A stretch of 64,000 nt of DNA from Longicatena caecimuris (lineage in GTDB: Bacteria; Bacillota_I; Bacilli_A; Erysipelotrichales; Erysipelotrichaceae): the NCBI RefSeq assembly GCF_004341945.1, contig NZ_SMBP01000005.1, positions 1 through 64,000 on the forward strand. Direction: 5' to 3'. A program made the translations under genes and the position numbers. Shown piece by piece: positions 7,538 through 17,834 of the stretch. How positions within the stretch are numbered: the stretch's first letter is position 1; every line of letters begins with the position of its first letter. Below the pieces are notes generated by a model. That model was not told the origin of the DNA. It made no database searches and saw only the letters and a program-made list of their open reading frames with translations.

Positions 7538-10090
7538 TTATGCATGAACCGTAACGACGTAATCGCCATCAACGACATCAACACTGATGACATCATCCTT
7601 ACCGGCATTGCCTTCAATCATCTTACGAGCAATAAGTGTTTCAATGTTACGCTGGATATAACGCTTCATAGGTCTTGCCCCATATACCGCATCAACACCC
7701 TGAGTAGCAATACTGCGATATACAGCATCACTAACTTCTAACTTAATATCTTTATGGGCTAATCGTTGTGTCAGCTCATCCATGAATTTATGGGCAATCT
7801 TACTTAACATATCATCATTTAAAGCATTGAACACTACAATTTCATCAATACGATTGATAAATTCCGGTTTAAAGTATTTCTTCACTTCGTTTAAATACTT
7901 GTCTTCTTTATCTTCTTCATCAAAGGCAAACTGACTTCCCAGATTACTTGTCATGATCAGCAGCGTATTCTTAAAGTCTACGGTCACACCTTTAGAATCG
8001 GTAATACGTCCATCATCCAGAATTTGTAATAATACGTTAAAGACATCCGGATGGGCTTTTTCAACCTCATCAAACAGTACGATAGAATATGGATTCCGAC
8101 GGATTGCTTCCGTTAACTGACCACCTTCATCATAACCGACATATCCCGGAGGAGCACCAATCAAACGGGCAACGCTATGTTTCTCCATATATTCACTCAT
8201 ATCAATACGAACGATATGTGATTCACTATCGAAAAGCTGTTCTGCCAATGCTTTGGCAACTTCTGTCTTACCAACACCGGTAGGTCCTAAAAATAAGAAG
8301 CTTCCAATAGGACGATTTTCATCTTGAATCTGGGCTTTGCTACGCAGAATGGCATCACTTACAAGCTCTAAGGCGTTGTCTTGTCCAATGACACGTTTTT
8401 GCAATGCTTCTTTCAAATGCAATAATTTCTGCCGCTCGCTTTCCACCAGTCGTGCAACTTCTACACCGGTCCAGCGCGAAACAATCTTGGCGATTAGCTC
8501 TTCATTTACCGTTTCCTGAATCAAAGCATCTTCGTTATGTTCTTTTTCAGCTTGTTCACGAATGAGCTTCTCTAAATGCGGAATGGTTCCATACTGGAGC
8601 TTCGCCGCATCCTCATAACGAGCCTCACTTTGTGCCTGTTCTAAGTCTAAACGTGCTTTTTCCAGTTTTACCTTAGCATCTTTGCTTTCTTCCAAAACAG
8701 CCTTTTCATCTTCCCATTTTGTATAAAGCTCATCTTTCTTTGCACGTAACTCTTCCAGTTCTTTCTTAATATCATTCAATCGTTCGATTGCTTTTTTATC
8801 TTCTTCTTTCTTTAATGCCGTTTCTTCGATTTGCAGCTGCATGATCTTACGCTGTAACTCATCCAATTCTTGTGGCATGGACTCCATTTCCACCCGTAAG
8901 GTAGCACAAGCTTCATCTACTAAATCAATGGCTTTATCCGGCAAGAAACGATCTGTGATATAACGATTCGACATAGTAGCCGCCGCAATGATTGCTTCAT
9001 CTAAGATTTTTACACCATGATAAGATTCAAAACGATCTTTTAAACCACGCAAGATACTGATGGTATCCTCAACCGTTGGCTCTTGCACGGTAACTCTTTG
9101 GAATCGACGTTCCAAAGCAGCATCCTTTTCAATATACTGACGATATTCATTAAAGGTCGTTGCTCCGATACAACGCAGTTCTCCACGCGCTAGCATTGGC
9201 TTTAACATATTGCCGGCATCCATACTACCTTCAGTTTTACCAGCACCAACCAAATTGTGAATTTCATCAATAAACAGTATGATGTTTCCTTCGGCATTTT
9301 TTACTTCTTCCAAAATTGCTTTTAAACGTTCTTCAAACTCACCACGATACTTCGCACCGGCAATCAAAGAACCCATATCCAATTCAATCAGTTTTTTATC
9401 CTTTAAAGAACTAGGTACATCACCCTTCATGATACGCCAAGCAATTCCTTCCACTACAGCGGTCTTACCAACGCCTGGCTCACCAATCAATACTGGGTTA
9501 TTTTTCGTCTTACGAGATAAGATTTGGATAACACGGCGAATTTCATCATCACGTCCGATGATAGGATCAATTTTACCGCTTTTTACATCTTCGACCAAAT
9601 CACGACCATATTTACTTAAAGCCTCTAAATTACTTTCCGCATTTGGTGTATCCATATTCTTGCCACCACGACGTTTCAGTTCCTCTTCCTTGCATGCTTG
9701 CTCATTCAGGTGGAACTCTTTCACCAACTGTTTAGAAATATAAGATTTGTTAAACAGTAAGGCAATAAAAACACTGGCAACACTTAGATAGCTTTCCTGA
9801 ACGGAATCACTCCATTGCTGCGCCTTATCAAATGACTTCGCAACTTCATTTGAGAATTGCGGATTCACATTGGAACTGCGAGCTACCCTGCTCATCTCAT
9901 CATCAATCATTTGTAAAGCTCTTGTTTTATCAATATTCAATCGCTTAAACAGCCCATCTAACACATCGTTTTCAAAGATAGCTTTCAGCATTTGAATTGT
10001 GTCGATGGTTGTATGCTGATAGGTTTTACAGATTTCGACGGCATGCATGATAACTTCTTGCAGTTTCTCACTCATCTTTTCAAAGTTCAT
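7538..10090 (-). CDS. clpB: ATP-dependent disaggregase ClpB
   Basis: An 850-residue Hsp100 protein that, with an Hsp70 system, pulls polypeptides out of aggregates. It has a double Clp N-domain, NBD1 with Walker [10 protein letters not shown] and Walker [10 protein letters not shown], a long coiled-coil middle domain (rich in Glu/Lys), and NBD2 with [20 protein letters not shown] and the sensor GARPMKR near the C-terminus. The frame extends upstream to 10147, but AAAGGAG nine bases before ATG 10090 and the MNFEKM sequence mark the real start. Two CIRCE elements sit immediately upstream, so HrcA repression with heat induction is expected. Confidence 0.98.
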   Translation of the reverse strand: MNFEKMSEKLQEVIMHAVEICKTYQHTTIDTIQMLKAIFENDVLDGLFKRLNIDKTRALQMIDDEMSRVARSSNVNPQFSNEVAKSFDKAQQWSDSVQESYLSVASVFIALLFNKSYISKQLVKEFHLNEQACKEEELKRRGGKNMDTPNAESNLEALSKYGRDLVEDVKSGKIDPIIGRDDEIRRVIQILSRKTKNNPVLIGEPGVGKTAVVEGIAWRIMKGDVPSSLKDKKLIELDMGSLIAGAKYRGEFEERLKAILEEVKNAEGNIILFIDEIHNLVGAGKTEGSMDAGNMLKPMLARGELRCIGATTFNEYRQYIEKDAALERRFQRVTVQEPTVEDTISILRGLKDRFESYHGVKILDEAIIAAATMSNRYITDRFLPDKAIDLVDEACATLRVEMESMPQELDELQRKIMQLQIEETALKKEEDKKAIERLNDIKKELEELRAKKDELYTKWEDEKAVLEESKDAKVKLEKARLDLEQAQSEARYEDAAKLQYGTIPHLEKLIREQAEKEHNEDALIQETVNEELIAKIVSRWTGVEVARLVESERQKLLHLKEALQKRVIGQDNALELVSDAILRSKAQIQDENRPIGSFLFLGPTGVGKTEVAKALAEQLFDSESHIVRIDMSEYMEKHSVARLIGAPPGYVGYDEGGQLTEAIRRNPYSIVLFDEVEKAHPDVFNVLLQILDDGRITDSKGVTVDFKNTLLIMTSNLGSQFAFDEEDKEDKYLNEVKKYFKPEFINRIDEIVVFNALNDDMLSKIAHKFMDELTQRLAHKDIKLEVSDAVYRSIATQGVDAVYGARPMKRYIQRNIETLIARKMIEGNAGKDDVISVDVVDGDYVVTVHA

Positions 10091-10104
10091 AGTATCACGC
10101 TCCT

Positions 10105-10131
10105 TTAGCACTCTAATACTTTGATTGCTAA
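10105..10131. promoter_or_regulatory. CIRCE operator 1 of clpB (proximal)
   Basis: TTAGCACTC, nine bases, then GATTGCTAA: one mismatch to the HrcA consensus TTAGCACTC-N9-GAGTGCTAA. It overlaps the ribosome site region and lies downstream of the -10 box. Confidence 0.88.
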
Positions 10132-10135
10132 TTGT

Positions 10136-10163
10136 ATTATAGCACAAGTTTTAGCACTGTCAA
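10136..10163 (-). promoter_or_regulatory. Promoter of clpB
   Basis: Minus-strand TTGACA (10163-10158) and TATAAT (10141-10136), 16 bases apart. The -35 box lies inside the distal CIRCE element and the transcript start would fall near the proximal one. Confidence 0.9.
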
Positions 10164-10177
10164 CACTTGAGTGCTAA
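10151..10177. promoter_or_regulatory. CIRCE operator 2 of clpB (distal)
   Basis: TTAGCACTG, nine bases, then GAGTGCTAA: one mismatch to the consensus. It covers the -35 box of the clpB promoter. Confidence 0.92.
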
Positions 10178-10274
10178 TTTATTTGAAATAATATTTATTT
10201 AAAGCAGAGCTATTCTATTTTCAAGAATCATTTGTCAATATTTTAATAACTTGTATGTTTCATATTTTAGAATC

Positions 10275-10315
10275 ATAAAAAAAGCTATACTGCATATTAC
10301 ACAATATAGCCTTTT
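10275..10315 (-). terminator. Terminator of the phosphofructokinase gene
   Basis: On the minus strand GGCTATATTG and CAGTATAGC arms (10311-10302, 10292-10284) are followed by TTTTTTT. It lies between the pfp stop and the clpB promoter. Confidence 0.85.
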
Positions 10316-10432
10316 ACATGTATCTGGAATTTTTATACGATATTCATCTTTCTATATGCCACTTCTTTTACGAATACCTTCATTATGAAGGACTAGCATT
10401 TCACAAAATAGCAATAGTTTGACTACAACGTA

Positions 10433-12091
10433 TTATTCTTGTTCAAGAGCAAGCGTTCTCGTTGTGATATCACATACTTCAGCAGGTCCGTAGTACTGGA
10501 TAGCTCCTGGATAAACGAAGCAAGTTTCACTTGCCCATTCTTCTCTGTGTGCTTCAAAGAATTTGAATGGTTTTCCATCAAGTTCAACTAACGCCTTTCT
10601 GATAACTGGTTTGTCTTCACCATGACGTCTTTCTACGTTCATCATCTTCGTGATTGGCATACCACCGGCAACCCATTCGCTAGCTGGCTTAGAAAGATTA
10701 GAAATCTTTGATAAGTAGCCTGTATAACCATACTGGATCAACATAAATGCGTTATATCCTAATGAGTAGCAGTAGTCAGAATCGAAATTAGATGGGAATG
10801 CACATCTTCCTTCATATCCAAAGAAATGGTGAAGAGGATTAAATTTACCGTTGTATGTACAAGCTTTTCTTCTCTCTTCTAATTTATCTTTTACTAAAGC
10901 AGAGAATAATTTTTCAGATTCAATCAAAGAAACCTGCACATTTCCATGTGGATCTCTTTCTAAGAATAACTGCTGCTGAATACCTTCTGGAAGGATCGCA
11001 AATACATCCATAGATGCTTTTGTTAAACCATTTTCGATGAAGGCATATTTTTCTTTCCAAGTTGCTAAAGCATTGAATGCTTCTGCTTTGCTACCTGCTA
11101 ATAATTCATTGATTTCCTGGATCAATGCAGAGAATTCAGGAACGAATTCAACAACACCTTCTGGGATGATGGCAACACCAAAGTTCATGCCTTTAGCTGC
11201 ACGTTTTTCAACAGAATCAGCGATATAATCAGCAATCTGTGATAATGACATCTTTTTCTCAGCTACTTCTTCAGAAATCAAGCAGATGTTTGGCTGTGTT
11301 TCAAGTGCACATTCCAAAGCTACATGAGATGCAGAACGTCCCATAACTTTGATGAAATGCCAGTATTTCTTTGCAGAGTTTGCATCTCTTTCAATGTTAC
11401 CAATCAATTCACTGTATGTTTTTGTTGCTGTATCAAAACCGAAAGAACATTCAATATCTTCATTTTTAAGGTCACCATCAATAGTTTTAGGACAACCGAT
11501 AACTTGAACACCTGTATTATTAGCTGCAAAATATTCTGCTAATACAGCTGCATTTGTATTAGAATCATCTCCACCGATAATAACGATAGCAGTGATTCCA
11601 TGTTTTTTACAAACTTCAGCAGCGATAGCAAACTGTTCGTTTGTTTCCAGTTTTGTTCTGCCAGATCCGATAATATCAAATCCACCAGTATTTCTGTATG
11701 CATTGATATATGCATCATCGAATGTTAAATAGTCATCTTCGATCAATCCACTAGGACCGTTTTTGAAACCTAACAATACATTTTCTTTATTGGTTGCTTT
11801 TAATGCATCGTATAAACCACAGATAACGTTATGTCCGCCTGGAGCCTGTCCTCCAGAAAGGATAACACCGACAACCTGTTTTTTTGCTTCAGATGTATTT
11901 GCTCCTTTTTGGAAAGTGATTTCCTTTTTACCATAAGTATTTGGGAAAAGTTCTTTGATCTTTTCTTGATCGGCTACACTTTGCGTTTCCTCGCCTTCTA
12001 CAACACAAATATCTGCAATACCGTTTCTTAGCATTCCTGGAAGTTTAGGTGAATACTCATATCTAGCTTTTTGTAGTGATGAAATTTCCAT
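10433..12091 (-). CDS. pfp: Pyrophosphate-dependent 6-phosphofructokinase
   Basis: A 552-residue long-form PPi-PFK that makes fructose 1,6-bisphosphate using pyrophosphate. It has [10 protein letters not shown] at the N-terminal nucleotide loop, GGDDSNTNA (the Asp after GGD that excludes ATP use in this family), and PKTIDGDLK, the substrate/catalytic signature. [14 protein letters not shown] and the C-terminal subdomain agree with the plant-like beta-subunit class common in anaerobes. The frame allows ATG 12109, but AGGAGA seven bases before ATG 12091 favours the latter. It has its own promoter and terminator. Confidence 0.96.
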   Translation of the reverse strand: MEISSLQKARYEYSPKLPGMLRNGIADICVVEGEETQSVADQEKIKELFPNTYGKKEITFQKGANTSEAKKQVVGVILSGGQAPGGHNVICGLYDALKATNKENVLLGFKNGPSGLIEDDYLTFDDAYINAYRNTGGFDIIGSGRTKLETNEQFAIAAEVCKKHGITAIVIIGGDDSNTNAAVLAEYFAANNTGVQVIGCPKTIDGDLKNEDIECSFGFDTATKTYSELIGNIERDANSAKKYWHFIKVMGRSASHVALECALETQPNICLISEEVAEKKMSLSQIADYIADSVEKRAAKGMNFGVAIIPEGVVEFVPEFSALIQEINELLAGSKAEAFNALATWKEKYAFIENGLTKASMDVFAILPEGIQQQLFLERDPHGNVQVSLIESEKLFSALVKDKLEERRKACTYNGKFNPLHHFFGYEGRCAFPSNFDSDYCYSLGYNAFMLIQYGYTGYLSKISNLSKPASEWVAGGMPITKMMNVERRHGEDKPVIRKALVELDGKPFKFFEAHREEWASETCFVYPGAIQYYGPAEVCDITTRTLALEQE

Positions 12092-12128
12092 AATCATTCT
12101 CCTTTTCATTTATCTAATTACATCCTAA

Positions 12129-12157
12129 ATTATAAGGCATTCGCCTTAAAATGTAAA
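12129..12157 (-). promoter_or_regulatory. Promoter of pfp with an embedded palindrome
   Basis: Minus-strand TTTACA (12157-12152) and TATAAT (12134-12129) are 17 bases apart. A perfect dyad TAAGGC-N4-GCCTTA (12133-12148) occupies the spacer and touches the -10 box, a position expected of a repressor operator. Confidence 0.75.
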
Positions 12158-12449
12158 CTACTAAAAGGTCATAAGTATGATTTTAAAGAGACCCCTCTTA
12201 GATGTCCTTAATGATCACTCATACATCATTTCAAGAGGCAGTTTCATAACAAAAAAGTTTGTATGATGCCATGCTAATTCACATCAAATGATAAATGTCG
12301 TATCCGAATATGACTTTATCTTCATTTTACCTAAAAGAAGTAAGTCTATCTTTTATCCCGTTAATTTTACAGTATCCTGTTTTCTGCTTAACCTTAACAA
12401 AACAAAACATCCGATTTCCATAACCTTCTTTTCTTACTTTACATATCTG
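12158..12449. other. Intergenic stretch with one hairpin
   Basis: Between pfp and the flavodoxin gene. CCTCTT and AAGAGG arms near 12193-12238 with an inner ACATC/GATGT pairing could terminate the flavodoxin transcript, although no long T-run follows. Otherwise A/T-rich without a gene. Confidence 0.4.
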
Positions 12450-12923
12450 TTAAAACTGTTCTGCCCAAGCTTTCAGCTCAATATCTTTTGCTTGACTACA
12501 AAAACGTTTCCCTTCTTTTAAGATAGCTCCTTTACAAGAACCTTCCAATTCGGCATTTGTTCTTCCCATTTCACTTCCCCCTGATGTAGCGAAAGGTATC
12601 ACCGTTTTTCCTGTCATATCATAGCTCTCCAAAAAGGTGTTGATAATCGTTGGTGCAACATACCACCAAATAGGAAACCCAACATAAATCGTATCATATT
12701 GCTCCATGTTCTTTACCTTTCCTGTAATAGCAGGACGAAATGATGTATCATTCATTTCACAGCTTGTGCGACTATTTTTATTTGTCCAATCTAGATCGGC
12801 TGTCGTATACGGCTGCTCCGGCATAATTTCATATAAATCCGCATGCATCACCTTTGCCAACTTTTTTGCTATTTTCGCGGTAACACCACTCGCACTAAAA
12901 TATGCAACTAATTTTTTGCTCAT
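12450..12923 (-). CDS. Flavodoxin-like protein
   Basis: A 157-residue flavodoxin-fold protein. The FMN phosphate loop is FSASGVTAKIA near residue 10; the later loops GFPIWWYVAPTIINTFLES and PFATSGGSEMG match the long group of fermentative-anaerobe flavodoxins (flavodoxin_4 type). It probably carries electrons or reduces quinones with FMN. An AGGAGGGT ribosome site precedes ATG 12923. It is the last gene of a cluster with an iron alcohol dehydrogenase 31 bases upstream. Confidence 0.9.
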   Translation of the reverse strand: MSKKLVAYFSASGVTAKIAKKLAKVMHADLYEIMPEQPYTTADLDWTNKNSRTSCEMNDTSFRPAITGKVKNMEQYDTIYVGFPIWWYVAPTIINTFLESYDMTGKTVIPFATSGGSEMGRTNAELEGSCKGAILKEGKRFCSQAKDIELKAWAEQF

Positions 12924-12954
12924 ATCTTATACCCTCCTCTATTTGATACTTGTA

Positions 12955-14121
12955 TTATAAACTGTTTGTTAGAATATTGACAATGTCTTCATGATTGAGA
13001 ATCCGATAGCCACCTTCCATAATCAGTGTGCTGTTCGCAATTGGTTCAATCATCGCTTCCGTGACACCAAGCTCAGAAAGATTCATCACCAACCCCAACT
13101 CTTTCATATAGGTTTCCATACGATCAAGACCTTCCCTTGCAATCTGTTCATCTGTTTTTCCTGATGGATCCACATCCCATACATGAATGGCATATCTCTT
13201 AAATTTCTGTAATCCATCTGCCATAATGTACTTATAATATGGAATTGATACTGCGGAAAGTGTCATTCCATGGGTAGCATCGGTATGGGCACCTATCGCC
13301 TGTCCAAGCATATGTACTTCCCAATCCGTTGTTTTCCCCATTGCAATCAGTGTATTTAATGCCCATGTAGCTGTCCACATAATATTGCTTCTTGCTTCAT
13401 AATCCTCTGGATTCTTGACAGCAATCTTACTGCTGGTAATCAAAGAGCGCAAAAGTCCTTCGGCAATATAATCAGATGTAGTGTCATCTTCACCTGAAAA
13501 GTACTGTTCTAAAATATGTGACATAATATCAAAACAACCCGCTACCATCTGGTATTTCGGCAGCGAATACGTAAATTTTGGATTCAAGATCGAGAATTTT
13601 GGAAATACATTATCCCCAAACACATGTCCGATCTTCAATTTCTGTTTGTGATTTGTAATAACGGCTCCCCCATTCATCTCAGAGCCTGTTCCTACCATCG
13701 TTAATACACATCCAACCGGAATGATCTTGCAAGTGACATCTTCAAAGCGAATATAATATTTTTCCCAAGGATCATCTTCACAATATGCTGAAATGGAAAC
13801 CGCTTTTGCATAATCACATACAGAACCGCCGCCAACTGCTAAGATAAGATCCACCTGATGTTCTCTGGCTATCTGGCATCCTTCTGCTAGTTTTTCTACT
13901 GTTGGATTTGGCATGACCCCACTATCCTCAAAAATCACCTTTCCACATTCCTTCAAAATGGTTATTACCTGCTCGTAGATACCATTCTTCTTAATTGAAC
14001 CTCCGCCATAGACAAGCTGCACGTTTGTTCCATAGCTTGCCAGCTCTACTTTTAAATTGCTTAGTGCATCCTCTCCAAAATATAATTTTGTCGGATTCGA
14101 ATATTTAAAATTTCCTAACAT
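12955..14121 (-). CDS. Iron-containing alcohol dehydrogenase
   Basis: A 388-residue type III alcohol dehydrogenase of the butanol dehydrogenase/YqdH group, NAD(P)H-dependent. The nucleotide loop is VYGGGSIKK with a second GGGSVCDYAKA; metal ligands sit in DIMSHILEQYF and, further on, HMLGQAIGAHTDATHG, which holds the two family histidines. The frame can be extended to 14157, but AAGGAGG eight bases before ATG 14121 and the start MLGNFKYSNP fix the start and remove overlap with the upstream gene. It is intact, unlike the two genes before it in the same cluster. Confidence 0.93.
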   Translation of the reverse strand: MLGNFKYSNPTKLYFGEDALSNLKVELASYGTNVQLVYGGGSIKKNGIYEQVITILKECGKVIFEDSGVMPNPTVEKLAEGCQIAREHQVDLILAVGGGSVCDYAKAVSISAYCEDDPWEKYYIRFEDVTCKIIPVGCVLTMVGTGSEMNGGAVITNHKQKLKIGHVFGDNVFPKFSILNPKFTYSLPKYQMVAGCFDIMSHILEQYFSGEDDTTSDYIAEGLLRSLITSSKIAVKNPEDYEARSNIMWTATWALNTLIAMGKTTDWEVHMLGQAIGAHTDATHGMTLSAVSIPYYKYIMADGLQKFKRYAIHVWDVDPSGKTDEQIAREGLDRMETYMKELGLVMNLSELGVTEAMIEPIANSTLIMEGGYRILNHEDIVNILTNSL

Positions 14122-14134
14122 TAACCTTTCCTCC

Positions 14135-14499
14135 TTATGAATTCTGACATACTTCAATCGTGATGGTTCCCTTTAATTTTTCAATATCACTTTTCCCGGA
14201 AACCACTTTGCCAAGCGCATATAAATCACTTCCTTTACCATAAAAGTCATAAAACATCACCACATCCGCCCAAGGTGCATAATAAGCCAATGTTCCTTTT
14301 TCTGCATTTGCCAAGGGAGCATCCTTTATATCAAGTGTTTTAGGTGGATAGAATGTTTTTTCATTTGTGCTAAAATCTTTGACTTCCAATGTCAAGGGAA
14401 GTTGTGCATATAATTGCATTGCGGCTTTGCTCTCATTCAGTTCATAGACAATTTCATACGCTTTTGACTTCACACGAAACTTATAGTTCTTTTAATCAT
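14135..14499 (-). pseudogene. Cyclophilin-like protein gene with an early frameshift
   Basis: The long frame (14473-14135) encodes a cyclophilin-like domain: LYAQLPLTLEV, then a hydrophobic AYYAPWADVVMFY and a final TITIEV strand. It lacks a good start: only GTG 14473 is available, without a ribosome site. A proper start exists at ATG 14499 behind AAGGGGGTG, but that frame reads MIKRTISFV and stops at once; a one-base deletion near 14474-14475 would join it to the long frame. I therefore read this as a frameshifted gene, recent or due to sequence error. Such proteins often accompany flavodoxins and flavin reductases; their role is unknown. Confidence 0.6.
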
Positions 14500-14518
14500 T
14501 ATTTAACACCCCCTTCGT

Positions 14519-15054
14519 TCACATTGTGCTTCCTAGATGATAAGCTCTTTCAAGATGCTTTTTGTCTATATGTCTTTTTCCTTTCTCACCATTACAACCA
14601 CTGCCAAACACATTCCTATATCTGTCCAACCAATTGCTTTGTAACAAAACGATAGTAGGAGACCGATTGCTCAAATGTCCAAAACTGATCACTTCCGGCA
14701 GTCATTAACAAAACACTATTCTTATGTGGATATTTATCTTTACGTTGATATGGCAGATAACCTGTCAATAAATGCTTTTATGCTTGCTGAAAAAGACCAA
14801 AAGTAAAGAGGTGATGCCAATACTATCGTATCGCATACTTTGCATAATGGATATATCTCATTCCCTATGACACAAATATGGTTTCCATTTTGGCATGCTC
14901 CACATCCTTGACATCCAACAATTTTTTTATCACCCAGAAATACTTTATGTATAACATGTCCGTTTGCTTCTGCACCTTTTCTATAGGCATCTGCCAACTT
15001 ATCTGTATTTCCGTTTTTTATACCACTTCCAATTATCGCCAAAATCTTATGCAT
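14519..15054 (-). pseudogene. Flavin reductase (NADPH-dependent FMN reductase/iron-sulfur flavoprotein type), three frameshifts
   Basis: The first 104 residues are intact: a flavodoxin-like start MHKILAIIGSGIKNGNTDKLA, a CQGCGACQNGNHIC cysteine cluster as in iron-sulfur flavoproteins, and ASPLYFWSFSASIKAFIDRL. A stop follows at 14740. The rest continues in shifted frames: KDKYPHKNSVLLMTAGSDQF after a one-base insertion near 14742, then QL/GWTDIGMCLA after a one-base deletion near 14635, then GCNGEKGKRHIDKKHLERA after another near 14604, ending in TGA at 14519. The restored protein is about 178 residues, normal for the family. Three indels in one gene beside intact neighbours show decay, unless the read quality here is poor. 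Confidence 0.85.
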
Positions 15055-15341
15055 AGTTATCTTCTTCTGAATAAACTATTCCTTTTATTTTGACTACGTT
15101 TTTCATAAAATTGTACATACGCTGTCCTACCCTTTTTCAACTATAGCAAACTTTATTCTAATACAATATGCAGGTAAGCTGTATTCATGACAAACGCGCT
15201 TATCTTTTATATTCGTTTTGTTTCCCAAGATACAATTAGACTTTTCTTTGCCACAAGAAACCGTTTTTTTCTATTTGCGAAACTAGTTTTAAAAAGGTGT
15301 CATGAAATATCGTTTACTACATCTGCGACATTTCATCTTGT

Positions 15342-16241
15342 TTATACTTTAATAAATTGTTTGTTTTCAGAAATCATCTTTTGCGCTTCCTCTGTAGGAA
15401 AATCAACAGGACCTACCATGACTTTGCCTTTTGCCTCTGGAATATCTATGATAATTTCTTTCACTTGCGGAACTTGAATCCATCCTGAAAGTGGATTTTT
15501 AATACTATCTAGTGAAGATGAAAGAATTGCCTGAACTTCTGATTTTTCAAAACAAAGATCCGCGTCTACCATTTCACAGTTGATCAAGGTCAGATTCTTG
15601 CAGTAACAAAATGGCTGCGTACCAATAATCTTACAATTCACAAGCGTTAATCCATCAGAATACCATGCCAAATATTCGCCTTTTATCACACTGTTCTTTA
15701 CAACTACATTCTCTGCATGCCAGAAAGCATCTTTCGTATCCAATACACAGTTTTCGAATACAGCATTTTTTATATACTGGAATGAATATTTCCCTTTGAA
15801 GCGCACATCAGAAAAATCCAAGTCTGTAGCGCGCATCATAAAATACTCACTCTCTGCAGTACTATGATTCATCTGCATTCCATTGACTGACCAACCAAAT
15901 TCCGAAGAGATAATATCACAGTTTTCAATTACCACATCGTTACATTCTCGCACCGCTTTAATTCCATGCATTTTTGTATGTGAGATTTTAACATGCTGAG
16001 AATACCATAACGAAGCTCTGCAAAGTTCTGTCATATCACTTCCATGTATCTTTAATCCTTTATTATGCCAAAATGGATAACGAAGATTGAAGTAACAAGC
16101 ATCCACTTCAATTCCCTGACATTCTTTAAATGCACTTTCTCCATCTGCCAATCCATCAAATGCACAATTTTTCACCAATAAATCTGAACGTCCATAGAAT
16201 GCTCTTTCCTTATCGAAGCTCTGATTCTCTACTATATTCAT
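15342..16241 (-). CDS. DUF3737 right-handed beta-helix protein
   Basis: A 299-residue protein of the DUF3737 family. It is made of repeated short strands with turns such as VKNCAFDG, VIENCDII, FENCVLDT and LVNCKIIG, typical of a pectin-lyase-like right-handed beta helix. No signal peptide or catalytic site is evident, so binding or a sugar-related role is possible but unproven. Two ATGs lie upstream (16250, 16247), but AAAGG nine bases before ATG 16241 marks the start. It follows an 83-residue unknown gene on the same strand and opposite a LysR regulator gene, so the three may form one regulated unit. Confidence 0.85.
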   Translation of the reverse strand: MNIVENQSFDKERAFYGRSDLLVKNCAFDGLADGESAFKECQGIEVDACYFNLRYPFWHNKGLKIHGSDMTELCRASLWYSQHVKISHTKMHGIKAVRECNDVVIENCDIISSEFGWSVNGMQMNHSTAESEYFMMRATDLDFSDVRFKGKYSFQYIKNAVFENCVLDTKDAFWHAENVVVKNSVIKGEYLAWYSDGLTLVNCKIIGTQPFCYCKNLTLINCEMVDADLCFEKSEVQAILSSSLDSIKNPLSGWIQVPQVKEIIIDIPEAKGKVMVGPVDFPTEEAQKMISENKQFIKV

Positions 16242-16259
16242 AACCATCATCCTTTTCTT

Positions 16260-16511
16260 TTATTTATGCTCATTATTTCGTCTAATCTGATAAACCAAAT
16301 AATCAAGACAATCAATCTGTTTTTCGCTTTCATGTAATGCGTTAAGCAGTTCGTTTCTATGCTGTTCCAATAACTTAAACGCTTCTTTCATGTCATCTTC
16401 ATTTAGATGTGTCAAGATACATTCCAGCATTTCCTGAGTACACCCGGCATCCTTTAGATTCTGAAGGACAATTTCCTTTGATTCATAGTTAACTAACTTC
16501 TCTAATTCCAT
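16260..16511 (-). CDS. Hypothetical protein, 83 residues
   Basis: An all-helical small protein starting MELEKLVNYESKE, with LKDAGCTQEMLECIL, then a charged helix ending in YLVYQIRRNNEHK. I do not recognise the family; the leucine spacing suggests a short coiled coil. AAGGAAGGG precedes the ATG. It is divergent from the LysR gene (170 bases apart) and directly before the DUF3737 gene (18-base gap), so it may be a target of that regulator. Confidence 0.75.
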   Translation of the reverse strand: MELEKLVNYESKEIVLQNLKDAGCTQEMLECILTHLNEDDMKEAFKLLEQHRNELLNALHESEKQIDCLDYLVYQIRRNNEHK

Positions 16512-16681
16512 GTTTATTCCCTTCCTTTTAATTTTTTCTCTCTACATGTATTATAATTTTACCGCTTTTATATAGCAAATACTTATTTTAAATACATTTG
16601 TATAGTTGAAACCTATTCATAAATCTGATATGCTACCTAAGAAGTTATTATCAAAACCAGATAGTTATAGGAGGGCACCAT

Positions 16682-17602
16682 ATGGAATTACGTGTACTTA
16701 CTTATTTTCTTGCTGTAGCAAGAGAACAAAGCATCATTCGAGCTGCTGCTTCACTGCACCTTTCACAGCCAACCCTTTCCACACAAATTCGTAACATGGA
16801 AAAGGAATTAGGGAAACAACTTTTAATACGTGGAACGAAGGGCTCACGAAAAGTTACTTTAACTGAAGAAGGAATGATTCTCAAAAAACGCGCAGAAGAA
16901 ATTTTAAGTCTTATAGAAAAAACAGAAAAAGAAATAACGCTATCAGATAGCGTTATAATGGGAGATGTTTATATAGGAGCCGGTGAGACAGATGCAGTTA
17001 GGATCCTTGCAAAGGCTGCTAAAGAATTACATAGCATTTACCCTGACATTCATTATCATATATCCAGTGGGAATGCTGAATTTGTTTTAGAACAGTTAGA
17101 TAAAGGTCTGATTGATTTTGGCATCGTATTTGGAAGCGTGAATTTTGATAAGTATCATGCTTTGAAAATTCCCGTTAAGGATACTTGGGGTGTCTTAATG
17201 CGTCGTGATGCTGAACTTGCTCAAAAACAGACTATTGTACCAGAAGATTTATGGGATAAACCTTTGATAATTTCACATCAAAAGAATCAAGGCGGAGAAA
17301 TCAGTTCATGGTTAAATTACGATATTGATCAATTGAATATTGTTGCCACTTATAATTTATTATTTAACGCTTCATTACTAGTAGAAGAAGGTTTAGGCTA
17401 TGCCATCGGGCTTGATAAGATAATCCATACCGAAGAAAATAGTAAGCTATGTTTTCGCCCTCTAGAACCAACTGTCGAAGCAGAAATGTATATCATTTGG
17501 AAAAAATATCAAGTTTTCTCAAAAGCTGCGGAGCAATTTATGATAAAAATAAAAGAACTCCAGGAACAAAGCGAAGAAGAGAGATTAACATCGGCTATTT
17601 AA
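16682..17602 (+). CDS. LysR-family transcriptional regulator
   Basis: A 306-residue LysR protein. The N-terminal winged helix reads MELRVLTYFLAVAREQS, then AAASLHLSQPTLSTQIRNMEKELGKQLL, the classic LysR recognition helix. The rest is a periplasmic-binding-like effector domain (about 90-295). AGGAGG seven bases before ATG 16682 fixes the start. It is divergent from the unknown/DUF3737 gene pair; LysR proteins usually control divergent neighbours, so regulation of that pair is the simplest inference. The effector is unknown. Confidence 0.95.
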   Translation: MELRVLTYFLAVAREQSIIRAAASLHLSQPTLSTQIRNMEKELGKQLLIRGTKGSRKVTLTEEGMILKKRAEEILSLIEKTEKEITLSDSVIMGDVYIGAGETDAVRILAKAAKELHSIYPDIHYHISSGNAEFVLEQLDKGLIDFGIVFGSVNFDKYHALKIPVKDTWGVLMRRDAELAQKQTIVPEDLWDKPLIISHQKNQGGEISSWLNYDIDQLNIVATYNLLFNASLLVEEGLGYAIGLDKIIHTEENSKLCFRPLEPTVEAEMYIIWKKYQVFSKAAEQFMIKIKELQEQSEEERLTSAI

Positions 17603-17834
17603 CTTCAGCAATCCCGTATACTTCACTACTAGCTCATTTGCATGACTTCAATATTTCCTAAACCATATACCCAATACAGTGAATATTAAAGAATTTCAAA
17701 ATTCAATTTCATAAGCATGCGTCCGCTTTTAATTTCTATTAAAACAATTCATCAATGCATACTTATTTCACCATAATTAACGTATCAGAAATCACTTCTT
17801 ACTGTATTTTCATAGCAACACCACATTAATAATA

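Noticed and set aside
9279-9743. 154-codon plus-strand frame inside clpB
   Set aside because: Antisense to the conserved NBD1 region of clpB; a typical shadow frame.
15290-15341. Weak GAAAT/ATTTC hairpin after the DUF3737 gene
   Set aside because: The stem is five pairs with a long loop and the T-run is distant; not convincing as a terminator.
16600-17602. CRISPR or phage-integration signals near the LysR gene
   Set aside because: No direct repeats, integrase gene or attachment duplication were visible.
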